From: Bdellovibrionales bacterium
GTDB taxonomy: Bacteria; Bdellovibrionota; Bdellovibrionia; Bdellovibrionales; UBA1609
DNA length: 64,000 bases
Assembly: GCA_020628165.1 (NCBI GenBank)
Contig: JAHDFM010000005.1
Span: 3,981 to 67,980, forward strand
Direction: 5' to 3'
Shown: positions 1 through 7,983 of the stretch, piece by piece
How positions within the stretch are numbered: the stretch's first letter is position 1
Layout: each line of letters starts with the position of its first letter
The notes under the pieces: generated by a model
Told to the model about the DNA's origin: nothing
What the model saw: the letters and a program-made list of their open reading frames with translations, nothing else
Databases searched by the model: none
Program-made: the position numbers and the translations under genes

Positions 1-820
1 TATTCAGTTTCGTTTTGATATTTTTTATGGTTTTGCTATCTATCTCATGAGGGGCGATGACAAGGTTGATGTTGTTTTTTTGACAGTTTTGTACAAAAAC
101 TGGGGTTAAGATTTTTTTGAGGTCTTCAGGCCATACGGACCCTAGCACTATCGTGAACTTATTTTTAGTAATGGGGATTAACTTTTTAGGACTCTCAGTT
201 CTATGGATGACCTCATCGTAACGAGTGTCACCGCTGACCTGTGTGAATTGTCCGGATAATAAATTTTTAAAATTTTTCATATCATCTTCGCTGACAAAAT
301 CAATGGCACTGAGGTCTTGAAACTTCCACTTGTCAAAAAAAGTGGCGATAGAACCTTTCTTTTTTTGTGTGCGTGAAAACAAGAGAGTAGGCACTCCAAA
401 GCTTTTTGCCTGCATCAGTAGTTCTGGCCACACATCAGTTCGAGCAAACAAGATTTTTTGCGGCTTGAAATGGTTAATAAAAGTACGCACCGGCCCAACT
501 ATGTCGAAGGGGAGGGGGTGAGCGTAGTCAACCAGTGGGGATTCGGCGATGGTGTTTGCGTAACTGGGTGAAAAGAAAGTCACCAATGTTTTATAATTGT
601 TTTTTTTTAACAAACGTAGCACGGGCTTAGCATATTCAAACTCACCTGAGCTGCAATGAATCCAAATGGGTTTTGAGTTTTTTGATGCTTTTGCGAGCTG
701 ATATTTTTTGTTAAAACGCAAGGCCAAACTTTGGCGAATTTTTTTGAAAAATAAACCAATACTGAAAATAAAAAAAATCACTAAGGGTTGAACGACAGTT
801 CGGTAGCAAAAAAGCATCAT
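1..820 (-). CDS. waaA: 3-deoxy-D-manno-octulosonic acid (Kdo) transferase, 3' end outside window
   Basis: Partial minus-strand gene, open for 273 codons from ATG 820 to the window edge. WaaA adds Kdo to lipid A precursors at the cytoplasmic face of the inner membrane. The N-terminus has a hydrophobic anchor (residues about 10-25). It is followed by IWIHCSSGEFEYAKP, matching the family's H.xSxGE motif with the catalytic Glu. Further on come RTDVWPEL (family usually E-T-E-L-W-P-N) and GDTRYDE (usually GSLKFD). The start overlaps the stop of the upstream glycosyltransferase as ATGA, so the two are translationally coupled. Family assignment is by motif order only. RTD in place of ETE is a divergent variant worth noting. 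About one third of a usual 420-residue protein is missing off the edge. Confidence 0.8.
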   Translation of the reverse strand, partial: MMLFCYRTVVQPLVIFFIFSIGLFFKKIRQSLALRFNKKYQLAKASKNSKPIWIHCSSGEFEYAKPVLRLLKKNNYKTLVTFFSPSYANTIAESPLVDYAHPLPFDIVGPVRTFINHFKPQKILFARTDVWPELLMQAKSFGVPTLLFSRTQKKKGSIATFFDKWKFQDLSAIDFVSEDDMKNFKNLLSGQFTQVSGDTRYDEVIHRTESPKKLIPITKNKFTIVLGSVWPEDLKKILTPVFVQNCQKNNINLVIAPHEIDSKTIKNIKTKLN

Positions 821-1818
821 GGTTGCAGTTCTTTTTCAATAAGTCGTACGTAGGAGTTGATGTCTTCAGTGGTGATGCTTTGCAAGCACTTTTGAAAGAC
901 GCGATTTGAGCAGCCACCACTGCCGTCTTTACTGCAGGGTTGGCAAGGCAGGTCCTTGCTTATGCTCTTTGATTTTGGTCGACTTGGAAAGCCAAACGCT
1001 GATGGGCCCATAAGGCCGATGTTGTACTTCCCCAGAAAATCTGCAATGTGCATGGCTCCGGTATCGCCGGCAATAAGTATTTTGCATTGATTAATGAGCC
1101 ACATGCTTTCAACCCAAGTGAGCTTGCCGGCCAAATTCACACAGCGATCTGGGGCCACTGAAGCGATTGTTTTGCAATAGGTGTCAAGCGGGCCGCCAAT
1201 GATAAAGAAGTTTCTATTTGGGTTGTTTAAGATGTACTTTTGCCATGAATCCACAGGCCAGCGTTTGAGCTTATGAGCAGCCCCTGGGGCAATGCAAATG
1301 GCCTCATCTAGGTATTCATACTTCTCAAGCACCTTTGGCACAGGGAGGTTCAGTGCGTGAGCCTCATAACACTTCTGCCTGACTCCCATGATTTTAAGAG
1401 GCCATAAAAAGCTCTCCATAGCTCGAAAGGGCGAAGGGAGAACATTGCGACGATTTAATTTAAAATACATAAAACGCTTGATGCGATTTTTTGGACGAGT
1501 GATCAGTTTGACTTTTTTTAGAATAACTAGAGGCCACTTAATGAGGTGAGAGCGAATGTTATTGTGAGCATCGTAAATCAGGCTGTAGTTTTCTTGGCTG
1601 AGAGTGCGGTAGAAGTGCTTAAAAGCATCAAGGCCCTTGTTGCGGTTAAAGCTCCACACTTTATCAACATAGCTATTGGTTTTTACAATATCTGCGAACT
1701 CTGTTTTTGTGATCCAGTGAATTTCAGCTTGTGGGTATTTGAGTTTAATACTGCGAGGAACTTCCATGCAGTGGAATATATCTCCAAGGCTCGAAAAACG
1801 TATAATGAGTATTTTCAT
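817..1818 (-). CDS. Glycosyltransferase family 9 (heptosyltransferase-like)
   Basis: A 333-residue GT9 enzyme, likely adding a heptose or similar sugar to the LPS core from a nucleotide-sugar donor. The N-terminus MKILIIRFSSLGDIFHC is the typical GT9 opening with a conserved Asp. ICIAPGAAHKLKRWPVDSW (about residue 175) and GDTGAMHIADFLG (about 255) are the donor-binding signatures of the second Rossmann domain. The C-terminal region is Cys-rich (CQPCSKDGSGGC). It sits directly upstream of waaA with a 4-base ATGA overlap, so the pair belongs to LPS core assembly. Whether it is WaaC-, WaaF- or WaaQ-like cannot be decided from sequence alone. Confidence 0.85.
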   Translation of the reverse strand: MKILIIRFSSLGDIFHCMEVPRSIKLKYPQAEIHWITKTEFADIVKTNSYVDKVWSFNRNKGLDAFKHFYRTLSQENYSLIYDAHNNIRSHLIKWPLVILKKVKLITRPKNRIKRFMYFKLNRRNVLPSPFRAMESFLWPLKIMGVRQKCYEAHALNLPVPKVLEKYEYLDEAICIAPGAAHKLKRWPVDSWQKYILNNPNRNFFIIGGPLDTYCKTIASVAPDRCVNLAGKLTWVESMWLINQCKILIAGDTGAMHIADFLGKYNIGLMGPSAFGFPSRPKSKSISKDLPCQPCSKDGSGGCSNRVFQKCLQSITTEDINSYVRLIEKELQP

Positions 1819-1879
1819 TGCATCCTTTATTTATGACTGCTCAATAGCCAATCTGAAATAGCAGGGCTTATATTTTTAG

Positions 1880-2431
1880 CTAATAAGCCCATATAGAATA
1901 AAATAAAGATTTAATAACTTCAACAAACACAGGCCAGAATTTTTGCGGGTACGAACTGCTGTGAACTGCATATTTTGTAATAGAGATTTCTTCAGGAAAA
2001 TGTTGTTTAAAGATTGTGTGAGCTCGGTACATATGCAACCGACTGGTGACTAAAAAAATACTCTGACAACGAAAAGCCTCAACCAGAGCTAAACTTTGGA
2101 TGGCATTGCCAAAAGTCGTTTGAGAGTACTTCTCTAAGATAATGTCGTTTTTATCAATGCCCACATATTCAGATAAGCGAGGTAGAATATCAATAAGGCT
2201 GGAGTCTTTGTAGACTCCCGATATGATCACTTTTTTGACTCGCTTTTGCCAGAGCAGATCGATCCCTTTTTGAATACGACCTTTTGAGCCAGTTAAAACA
2301 ACAGCGCAATCAGCATTTCCAGAATTGGTCCATGAACTCACTTCTGTTTTGAGTATCTTTTTTTGCTCGAAGTAAAACATCCCGCAAAACAGAAAGAGAA
2401 TTCCAAATATTACGATGTATATTTTTTTTAT
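1880..2431 (-). CDS. YdcF/SanA-like DUF218 membrane-anchored protein, probable AUA start
   Basis: DUF218 proteins are envelope-linked, with a Rossmann-like fold and poorly known function. The soluble part shows DCAVVLTGSKGRIQKGIDLL, VKKVIISGVY and SIFLVTSRLHMYRA, the usual DUF218 order. The first canonical start is ATG 2380, but the same frame continues upstream through a clean membrane anchor, read as (M)KKIYIVIFGILFLFCGMF. Nothing between it and the RidA stop offers ATG, GTG or TTG. A GAGG Shine-Dalgarno at 2440-2437 lies 5 nt before ATA at 2431. I therefore extend the gene to 2431. If AUA is not used, the gene begins at 2380 without its anchor. The 3' end has the hydrophobic run SLFYSIWAY. 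Confidence 0.7.
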   Translation of the reverse strand: MKKIYIVIFGILFLFCGMFYFEQKKILKTEVSSWTNSGNADCAVVLTGSKGRIQKGIDLLWQKRVKKVIISGVYKDSSLIDILPRLSEYVGIDKNDIILEKYSQTTFGNAIQSLALVEAFRCQSIFLVTSRLHMYRAHTIFKQHFPEEISITKYAVHSSSYPQKFWPVFVEVIKSLFYSIWAY

Positions 2432-2447
2432 AAATGCCTCTTTAAAG

Positions 2448-2828
2448 TTAAAATTGTGCGATCACTTCAATTTCAACATTCACGCCTTTAGGAAGAGTTG
2501 GCACTTCCACACATGATCTCGCAGGTGGAGCATCTGTGAAGTACTTGGCGTACACTTCGTTTACTTTGGCAAAATTGTTCATATCAGTGATAAAGATCAT
2601 AGTTTTGAAGATATCTTTGAAGTCAAGACCAGCCTGAGCGAGCACAGCCTTAATGTTTTGCATAACCATTTCTGTTTGTTCTTGCACGTCGCCCGTGAAA
2701 ACTTCGTTCGTTTTTGGATCAATTGAAATTTGACCAGAGCAGTAAAGGAAGTTTCCAACTTTGACAGCTTGGCTGTACGGACCAACAGGTTTTGGAGCGT
2801 TGTCAGTGTAAATGATTTCTTTGTTCAT
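2448..2828 (-). CDS. ridA: RidA family enamine/imine deaminase
   Basis: A 126-residue cytosolic protein of the YjgF/YER057c/UK114 family. RidA hydrolyses reactive enamine/imine intermediates such as 2-aminoacrylate released by PLP enzymes. Family hallmarks are all present: APKPVGPYSQAVKVG near the N-terminus, YCSGQISIDP, QTEMVMQNIKAVLAQAGL, and the C-terminal PARSCVEVPTLPKGVNVEIEVIA carrying the Arg that binds the substrate carboxylate. Length is normal for the family. An AAGGA Shine-Dalgarno precedes ATG 2828. It is followed within 20 bp by the YdcF-like gene on the same strand. Confidence 0.93.
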   Translation of the reverse strand: MNKEIIYTDNAPKPVGPYSQAVKVGNFLYCSGQISIDPKTNEVFTGDVQEQTEMVMQNIKAVLAQAGLDFKDIFKTMIFITDMNNFAKVNEVYAKYFTDAPPARSCVEVPTLPKGVNVEIEVIAQF

Positions 2829-2856
2829 AATAAGTGTCCTTGTGTTTGAAAGTTAA

Positions 2857-3357
2857 TTAAAAGTAAAAAATCATTCCAGCTTTGAGAGGATGGTTGGCAA
2901 TTGTTTTAAAAGTGATGCCTTCTCCCGCTGTGGTGATTCCAAGGCCTGCCTCAAATGTGATACCAAGGTTTTCTAGCCCTGGAATAAAAAACTCAGCCCC
3001 ACACAGTACTCCAAATTCAACACCCGTTTCTGTGTCTGACACATTATTTACAGTTGTTTCTTGGCTCACGAAGGCCGTGTGCCCACCAAGGTAAAAATTC
3101 ATATTGGCTTCAAAGAATATGATTTTATGTGCTTTTAAAAGAATGCCAAAGTTAGAATCATCATCGTTAGTGTCGATACCGAGAGCTGCCGCAAAAGAAA
3201 TATCGCGCAGGGGAGTGTACTTAACTTGAATGGACGGCGAGCTTTGAGTGATGAAGGCGTCTGAGTAGCCGATACCTACACGGTCAGTTAAATCAACGGC
3301 CCAAAGCTGTGAGCTAAAAAGCAAAGTTAAAAGAATGAATAGAAAGTTAAATTTCAT
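2857..3357 (-). CDS. Small outer-membrane beta-barrel-like protein
   Basis: A 166-residue exported protein of unknown function. I chose ATG 3357, where a signal peptide (MKFNFLFILLTLLFSSQLWA) begins right after a GGGAGG Shine-Dalgarno. A longer upstream frame to 3504 has no signal sequence. The mature part alternates short amphipathic strands rich in Gly and aromatic residues (VGIGYSDAF, FAAALGIDT, MNFYLGGHTAF, GVEFGVLCGAEFF) and ends in the aromatic MIFYF. A terminal Phe is typical of BAM-inserted outer-membrane proteins. Four to eight strands would fit. No specific family was recognised. Confidence 0.65.
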   Translation of the reverse strand: MKFNFLFILLTLLFSSQLWAVDLTDRVGIGYSDAFITQSSPSIQVKYTPLRDISFAAALGIDTNDDDSNFGILLKAHKIIFFEANMNFYLGGHTAFVSQETTVNNVSDTETGVEFGVLCGAEFFIPGLENLGITFEAGLGITTAGEGITFKTIANHPLKAGMIFYF

Positions 3358-3575
3358 AGTGGCCTCCCGAATAATAAAACCTCTTTGAGTTTGCATTTTT
3401 AGCAGTGGAATCAGAGAGGTCGATGGTAAAAAATTTAAACTGACAATAGTATAAATGCCTGTAAAGTCCAGTGATTTGCGGTCAGAATTATTCTTGTAGC
3501 ACAAATATTAAGCAATAAATTTAGACAGTTGCAATTTTCAAAAAAAAGATCTAATTTCTCCCTACCAAATCAAAT

Positions 3576-3651
3576 GGGGCCTTAGCTCAGCTGGGAGAGC
3601 GCCACGCTGGCAGCGTGGAGGTCAGCGGTTCGATCCCGCTAGGCTCCACCA
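3576..3651 (+). tRNA. tRNA-Ala (GGC anticodon)
   Basis: A 76-nt cloverleaf with encoded CCA. The acceptor GGGGCCT pairs with AGGCTCC (one G-T pair). The D arm contains AGCTCAGCTGGGAGAGC. The anticodon stem CCACG/CGTGG encloses loop CTGGCAG, giving anticodon GGC at 3609-3611. The T arm has GGTTCGATCC. It stands alone on the plus strand. Confidence 0.97.
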
Positions 3652-4572
3652 AATTCACGGGCGTGAATTTTGCAACTTTCAAAATCCATCAATTAAATAT
3701 CTAAAATATTAAAGAATGGTTTCAGTAGCTTAGCTGGATCTTTTTCAACAAATATTTCGCAGCCTTTCCTGACATTTCGTAAGTTTGCTTAGTTTTGCTT
3801 AATGAAATGCTTAGTGAATAGCAAGGTACAATTCGTAATAAAAAATAGCAGTTCCTTCAGTTGTAACACCTGTAAATACAGGAAACTTTGTTGAGCACGA
3901 CGCTGGCAGAAACGTTATATTTGAAGCCAGCGCTCGGCTGGCAGCGGTGTGCTTGAAAAGTTAAAGAAAATTGAAGTTCGCTTGAGTCAGTAATTGTTGC
4001 ACCTTTTTTGGAATTGCTTTTTATTTGATGATTGTCATTTAATAAAAAGAGCCATGCAATGTCATTAGCATTTGGTTGCGAAATATAGTTTAGTACCTTT
4101 TGTTATTACAATAATATCAATCAAAACTATATTTCTTATCTTTTTCTATATATTTTGTCTCGATTTCAAAAATTGTACACGGGTGGTTGCAAAGTCGCTT
4201 CATAGAATCTTTTGTTCCTGTTGCCATTTTCAAGCAAGAATATCTTCAGATAGTCAGGTTCAAATTGTTGATCGGGCAGCAAAGTTTTCTGCGTATATGG
4301 GGCCCATTTGTATTGGACATTGATTGATTTGCACTTTTCCCTTTTATTAGTTCGATTTTTACTATATTTATTTTCGACCATTAAAATACGATTTAGGCTC
4401 GACAAGCTTAAGGGTGTTGGTTGGTTTACTTACGGACTCAGAAGCTTTTTGATCGTGCTTACCAATTTTCTTCAGAGAGGCCACCTTTTAACTCAGTACT
4501 TGTCTGCCAACTCAACTAAGTTAATTTCAGGCAATTGCCACTGTTCAGACACCTCTTTTCAGATTACAAAAA
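3652..4572. other. Gene-poor stretch after the tRNA, with decayed coding remnants
   Basis: About 920 bp without an intact gene. Besides the minus-strand remnant at 3811-4102, short minus-strand fragments between about 4240 and 4560 read like protein in alternating frames (for example SEQWQLPEINLVELADKY then a stop) but cannot be joined. Plus-strand ORFs here lack a ribosome-binding site and look like chance. Position behind a tRNA gene makes an old insertion or decayed gene plausible. That is inference; no intact integrase or duplicated tRNA end was found. Confidence 0.5.
3811..4102 (-). pseudogene. Possible remnant of an exported protein gene (no start, one frameshift)
   Basis: On the minus strand, about 70 codons are open from 4102 with no start codon, giving protein-like text such as GATITDSSELQFSLTF and AGFKYNVSASVVLNK. 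After a single frame change near 3885 it continues as FPVFTGVTTEGTAIFYYELY and stops at 3811. The strand-like, hydrophobic/polar alternation resembles a secreted beta-rich protein. No family was recognised. It may instead be a chance open frame in AT-rich DNA. Confidence 0.3.
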
Positions 4573-6081
4573 TTATTTTATCAATTTGTTATATATATCC
4601 TGGCGAGGGTAATTTATCCGAGGTAGCAATTTAAAAGTTTTGGCTTCGAGGTCTATGATTGTAAGTTGACCACTCCAACCTTGGTGATAGATGCTTTTTT
4701 CATCATCGCTCAATAGTATTCCAAAATAGCCAAAAAATCTTGAGCCAGTCTGTGGCGTAAGAATGTGCACATTTATTCCTGAATAGTCTTTATTGTCTTC
4801 TTTTTTTGCAATGTAGACGTCAGTCAGCTTGCCGTTCTCTAAGTTTATTTTAGAAAATGATGAGTACCATCTAAATGAAGGTAAATATGCATATTTGTTA
4901 TCCCGAGTAACTGCTACTTGAGATAACTGTGATGATGTTGGGCTCAATAGTGCTTGTACATCAATAGCACTTCTGATTTTTTCTGTCTCAAATGGTACAA
5001 CAGTTTCTTCGTTTGTAAGTAAATTATATTTGTAAATTTCATTCTCATAAAAACAAATTAACATGGTTTCATCTTTAGTAACTAACTGATTGTACTTGCA
5101 TTTAGGAACCATAAATGGGTATCTATGAATTTTTTTGGTACTTAAGTCAATCTTAAGAAAGTGATAATCAATAGTATCCACATATAAATATTTTTTTGAT
5201 TCGCCGAGCTGAATATACCTAGGAGAAAAATTTAGTTTTGTGCCGTCAATAGTGACTTCTTCTCTAGGTATAAAACTTTTAATTTCTCCTGAGTCTTTTT
5301 CAACTGTTTCGATGCCATTATTTCCTCTGGTAATATAAAATAGATTAGTGTTGGCATTATATGTGTAGTCAAATCTAAACCTTAAGGCCCATGATGAATT
5401 TGTAGGAAGTTTAATTTTCTCAGAGCTGTAGATTTGATTTTTTGAAGGGTCACTTAAGTTATATTCAACAAAATTTATAGTAGACGCCTGAATATTCCAA
5501 TTGAATGAATAAATATGTGGGGTTGTCTTGTTCATTCGGCATAAGCTTTCATCGCAAGCCTCTTCTTTGCTTGCTGATGCTTGGCCCCCATCAAGTGAAG
5601 AACAGTCTTTACCGCCGTTTTTTGGTTCAGGATTAGTGCATGTGCGCGTTCGCTCTAAAGTTTTAATGCATTTTTCATTGCACTGGCTTTCTTTCCAGAT
5701 TGACCAAGTTGTCCAATTTCCATCAATAACAATCTGAGAGTCAATTTTGCACAGCCCTTCATTGTTGTCACACATCTCTGTTTTTGTATCAAAAGGTTGT
5801 CCTCCATCAACTAGAGAACAGTCTTTGCCCAGTGCATTTGGCATTGGGTTGGTGCATGTTCGACTTCTTGTTAATGTTTTTGTGCATGACTCATTACAAG
5901 TGTCCTCTAAGGCCCAAGCAGACCATGTGCTCCAGTTGCCATTTATTGTTATCTGATTATTTGGACTTAAAAGTGAATTTAAACTGTGCTGGTTTTGAGA
6001 CTCAAAGCCTTCACCACAGTTATTAAACCCTAAAAGTATAATCACCCCTAAAAAACTAATAAATATGAATTTTTTTTTCAT
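4573..6081 (-). CDS. Lipoprotein-like protein with two thrombospondin type 1 repeats
   Basis: A 502-residue exported protein. The signal peptide ends LLGFNNC-GEGFES, with Asn before the Cys instead of a standard lipobox Gly/Ala. Two tandem TSP1 modules follow. Residues about 48-110 have GNWSTWSAW, CNESCTKTLTRSRTC and a Gly/Cys tail. Residues about 120-180 have GNWTTWSIW, CNEKCIKTLERTRTC and GGKDCSSLDGG. Each keeps the layered Trp row, the CxxxC and RxRxC pattern, and six cysteines. The remaining 320 residues contain repeated strand-rich segments that look like a beta-propeller (YLYVDTIDYHFLKIDL, KYAYLPSF, SIYHQGWSGQLTIIDLE), possibly binding a surface ligand. In eukaryotes TSP1 modules bind glycans and proteins; an adhesin-like role here is inference. 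It is monocistronic and divergent from the decayed operon at 6.3 kb. Confidence 0.75.
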   Translation of the reverse strand: MKKKFIFISFLGVIILLGFNNCGEGFESQNQHSLNSLLSPNNQITINGNWSTWSAWALEDTCNESCTKTLTRSRTCTNPMPNALGKDCSLVDGGQPFDTKTEMCDNNEGLCKIDSQIVIDGNWTTWSIWKESQCNEKCIKTLERTRTCTNPEPKNGGKDCSSLDGGQASASKEEACDESLCRMNKTTPHIYSFNWNIQASTINFVEYNLSDPSKNQIYSSEKIKLPTNSSWALRFRFDYTYNANTNLFYITRGNNGIETVEKDSGEIKSFIPREEVTIDGTKLNFSPRYIQLGESKKYLYVDTIDYHFLKIDLSTKKIHRYPFMVPKCKYNQLVTKDETMLICFYENEIYKYNLLTNEETVVPFETEKIRSAIDVQALLSPTSSQLSQVAVTRDNKYAYLPSFRWYSSFSKINLENGKLTDVYIAKKEDNKDYSGINVHILTPQTGSRFFGYFGILLSDDEKSIYHQGWSGQLTIIDLEAKTFKLLPRINYPRQDIYNKLIK

Positions 6082-6192
6082 TTAACGTACCTAATCCCCT
6101 AGATTATTTCATTTTAGCATATTTTATGAAATTCAAGTAAATTACTGGACTTAAGTTGTATCAAAATGGGACTAACTCTTAAGGGGTGATGT

Positions 6193-6257
6193 AAAAAAAG
6201 GTTCAAGGTACTTAATGGCAACGGGATTGTCTGCCATTGAGGGTCTGAAACCTTTTT
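6193..6257 (+). repeat. Interspersed structured repeat, copy A
   Basis: About 65 bp with an outer stem (AAAAAGGTT with AACCTTTTT) and an inner perfect 7-bp hairpin AATGGCA/TGCCATT, ending in a T run. Its 3' half TCTGCCATTGAGGG..CTG.AACCTTTT matches copy B at 9397-9450 in nearly every base. Copies C and D are weaker. It lies just upstream of the decayed DUF1592 gene. It could be a terminator-like or leader RNA element. Confidence 0.6.
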
Positions 6258-6326
6258 GATTGTTTCAAGTTGATACCAAAAGTTGTAAAAGTCATCTTTT
6301 ACGGGTATTCGGAATATACTGATGAA

Positions 6327-7969
6327 GTGCGGATAAAGAAATTATTGACTAATAAACGGTGTCTTTTTCTTGTTATACCTTTAACAATCACCATTCTTTT
6401 TTATAATAACTGTTCACCAACTTTTGAATCAAGTCGTATTACTAAAAGCTTAACTCAATCATCAATAGATGAATTTGAAACTGGATTTTCAGTTCTTTTT
6501 AAAAACTCATATGTCGTAGATAAAGCTAAATTTAAAAGTTCTAGCAGTGATGAACTTAGCTTTTCCTGCAATTCCCCACAATCAGATACCATTGTTAATC
6601 ATGCCAGTAAGCTAAGTATAGAAGAGATAAATAATACTGTAAAAAATATTTTAGATGTTGAAATTCAAGCTGAAGACCATTATCCCAAACAAAAAGCAGA
6701 GCTAGTTTTTCAGGGGGCCAATGTTTTTACTGTTGAACAAACTCTATATGCTAGTCTCAACAGCCTGGCTAGTGAAGTGGCTGATCGTTTCGTCCAAAGT
6801 TTGGCTTTAGGCTCTAACGAAATTTGGTCATGTGATTTTTCACAAGAATGTACGGAAAAAATCATTAGAGACTTGCCTCGATATCTTTGGCGTCAAGTGA
6901 TGAATGTAGAAGATTCATCGAGAATCAATGATTACCTGAGTCTTTCTGAAAATAGCAATTTAGGTAAAATTAAAGCTTTAATTAAGTTCTTAATAATTTC
7001 TCCACAGTTTATAACAAAAAATTATCAACAAAAAAATGCAAGTGAATTGTCGATAATAGATCTCAATGAATACTCAAATCGTGTGAGCTTTTTTTTAAAA
7101 TCGTCATCACCTTCAATTGATTTTTTAGACAAACTTGATGCGGATCAATTTAAGAGTACAGATGAAATATTGACATATATGTTTAATGGTCTTCGCGAAC
7201 CTGGACAGTTAAGAACCTTTATAACTAATTTTTATGGCGAATGGCTTGGGATCAAATCTCATTTAGAAGATAAAAACAGCTTTGGGAGTGAAACAGTTGA
7301 CAAGATAGCAGCTGATCAACTCAATCATCTTGTTCAACTTTTTGAAAATGATGCTCCTTTATCATCTTTACTTGACGGGAGATAATCATTTTTAACTTCT
7401 AAATTTTTTGCCTTCAAGACGTTTTCAGAAGAAAAAGATTCCGATCCAATCAGACGGGGACTGTATTTGTTATCAAATATTTCATGTTTTGAATTGCCTA
7501 ATTTAACTCCAGCCCTCGAGGCTGAGATAGTAAGTGTTGAAGAGTCAAATGACTTTCCTCATGAGGGCAATAACTTAGAAAAACTTGCATTTCATAGATC
7601 TAGACCTGAGTGCAGCAGTTGTCATAGTATCATAGATCCTAAAGCCGAAGGTTTAGAAAGCATTGGTCCCTTCGGTAATTATCGGACTCATTACCCAAAT
7701 GGTGATAAAATCAATATTAAAGCACAACTTGCAGGTAAGGTTTACACCAACACCAATGAGTACATGGAAATTATGAGTAAAACAATAGACTTTAACGTTT
7801 GTTTTTCAAACAAGTTAAAAAGTAAAATAAGAGCTGTTAAAGACAACTCAGTCAATTCATGTTTTTCGCCTCAACGTTTCAACAGGGCGAGAGCACCGGT
7901 ATAAGAAGTCAAATTTATAATTTATTACAATCTGAAATTTTTAAAACAATAAAAAGACCTAATTATTAA
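6327..7969 (+). pseudogene. DUF1592/DUF1588/DUF1585-type c-haem protein, disrupted
   Basis: A planctomycete-type exported cytochrome-like protein that normally partners a DUF1552 protein. The N-terminal signal ends TILFYNNC-SPTFES (Asn-Cys type). The first part (IIRDLPRYLWRQVM, LRTFITNFYGEWLGI) matches DUF1595/DUF1592. After an in-frame TAA at 7383 the same frame continues without further stops through RRGLYLLSNISCF and the haem motif CSSCHSIIDPKAEGLESIGPFGNYR of DUF1588/1585. A second lesion, a 1-base deletion between about 7840 and 7904, moves the C-terminus (FQQGESTGIRSQIYNLLQSE, end at 7969) into another frame. Start is uncertain: GTG 6327 suits the signal peptide; TTG 6270 is also open. 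The lesions are few and recent-looking, so either gene decay or sequencing errors. Confidence 0.75.
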
Positions 7970-7983
7970 AAGGTAAATGTAGA

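Noticed and set aside
3890-3960. CGCTGGCAG words repeated from the tRNA, as possible attachment site
   Set aside because: Only about 9-10 bases match the tRNA and no integrase or second tRNA end is present.
4308-4634. 108-residue plus-strand ORF (and 83 residues at 4072-4323)
   Set aside because: No ribosome-binding site, overlaps the TSP1 lipoprotein end, composition of translated AT-rich DNA; treated as chance.
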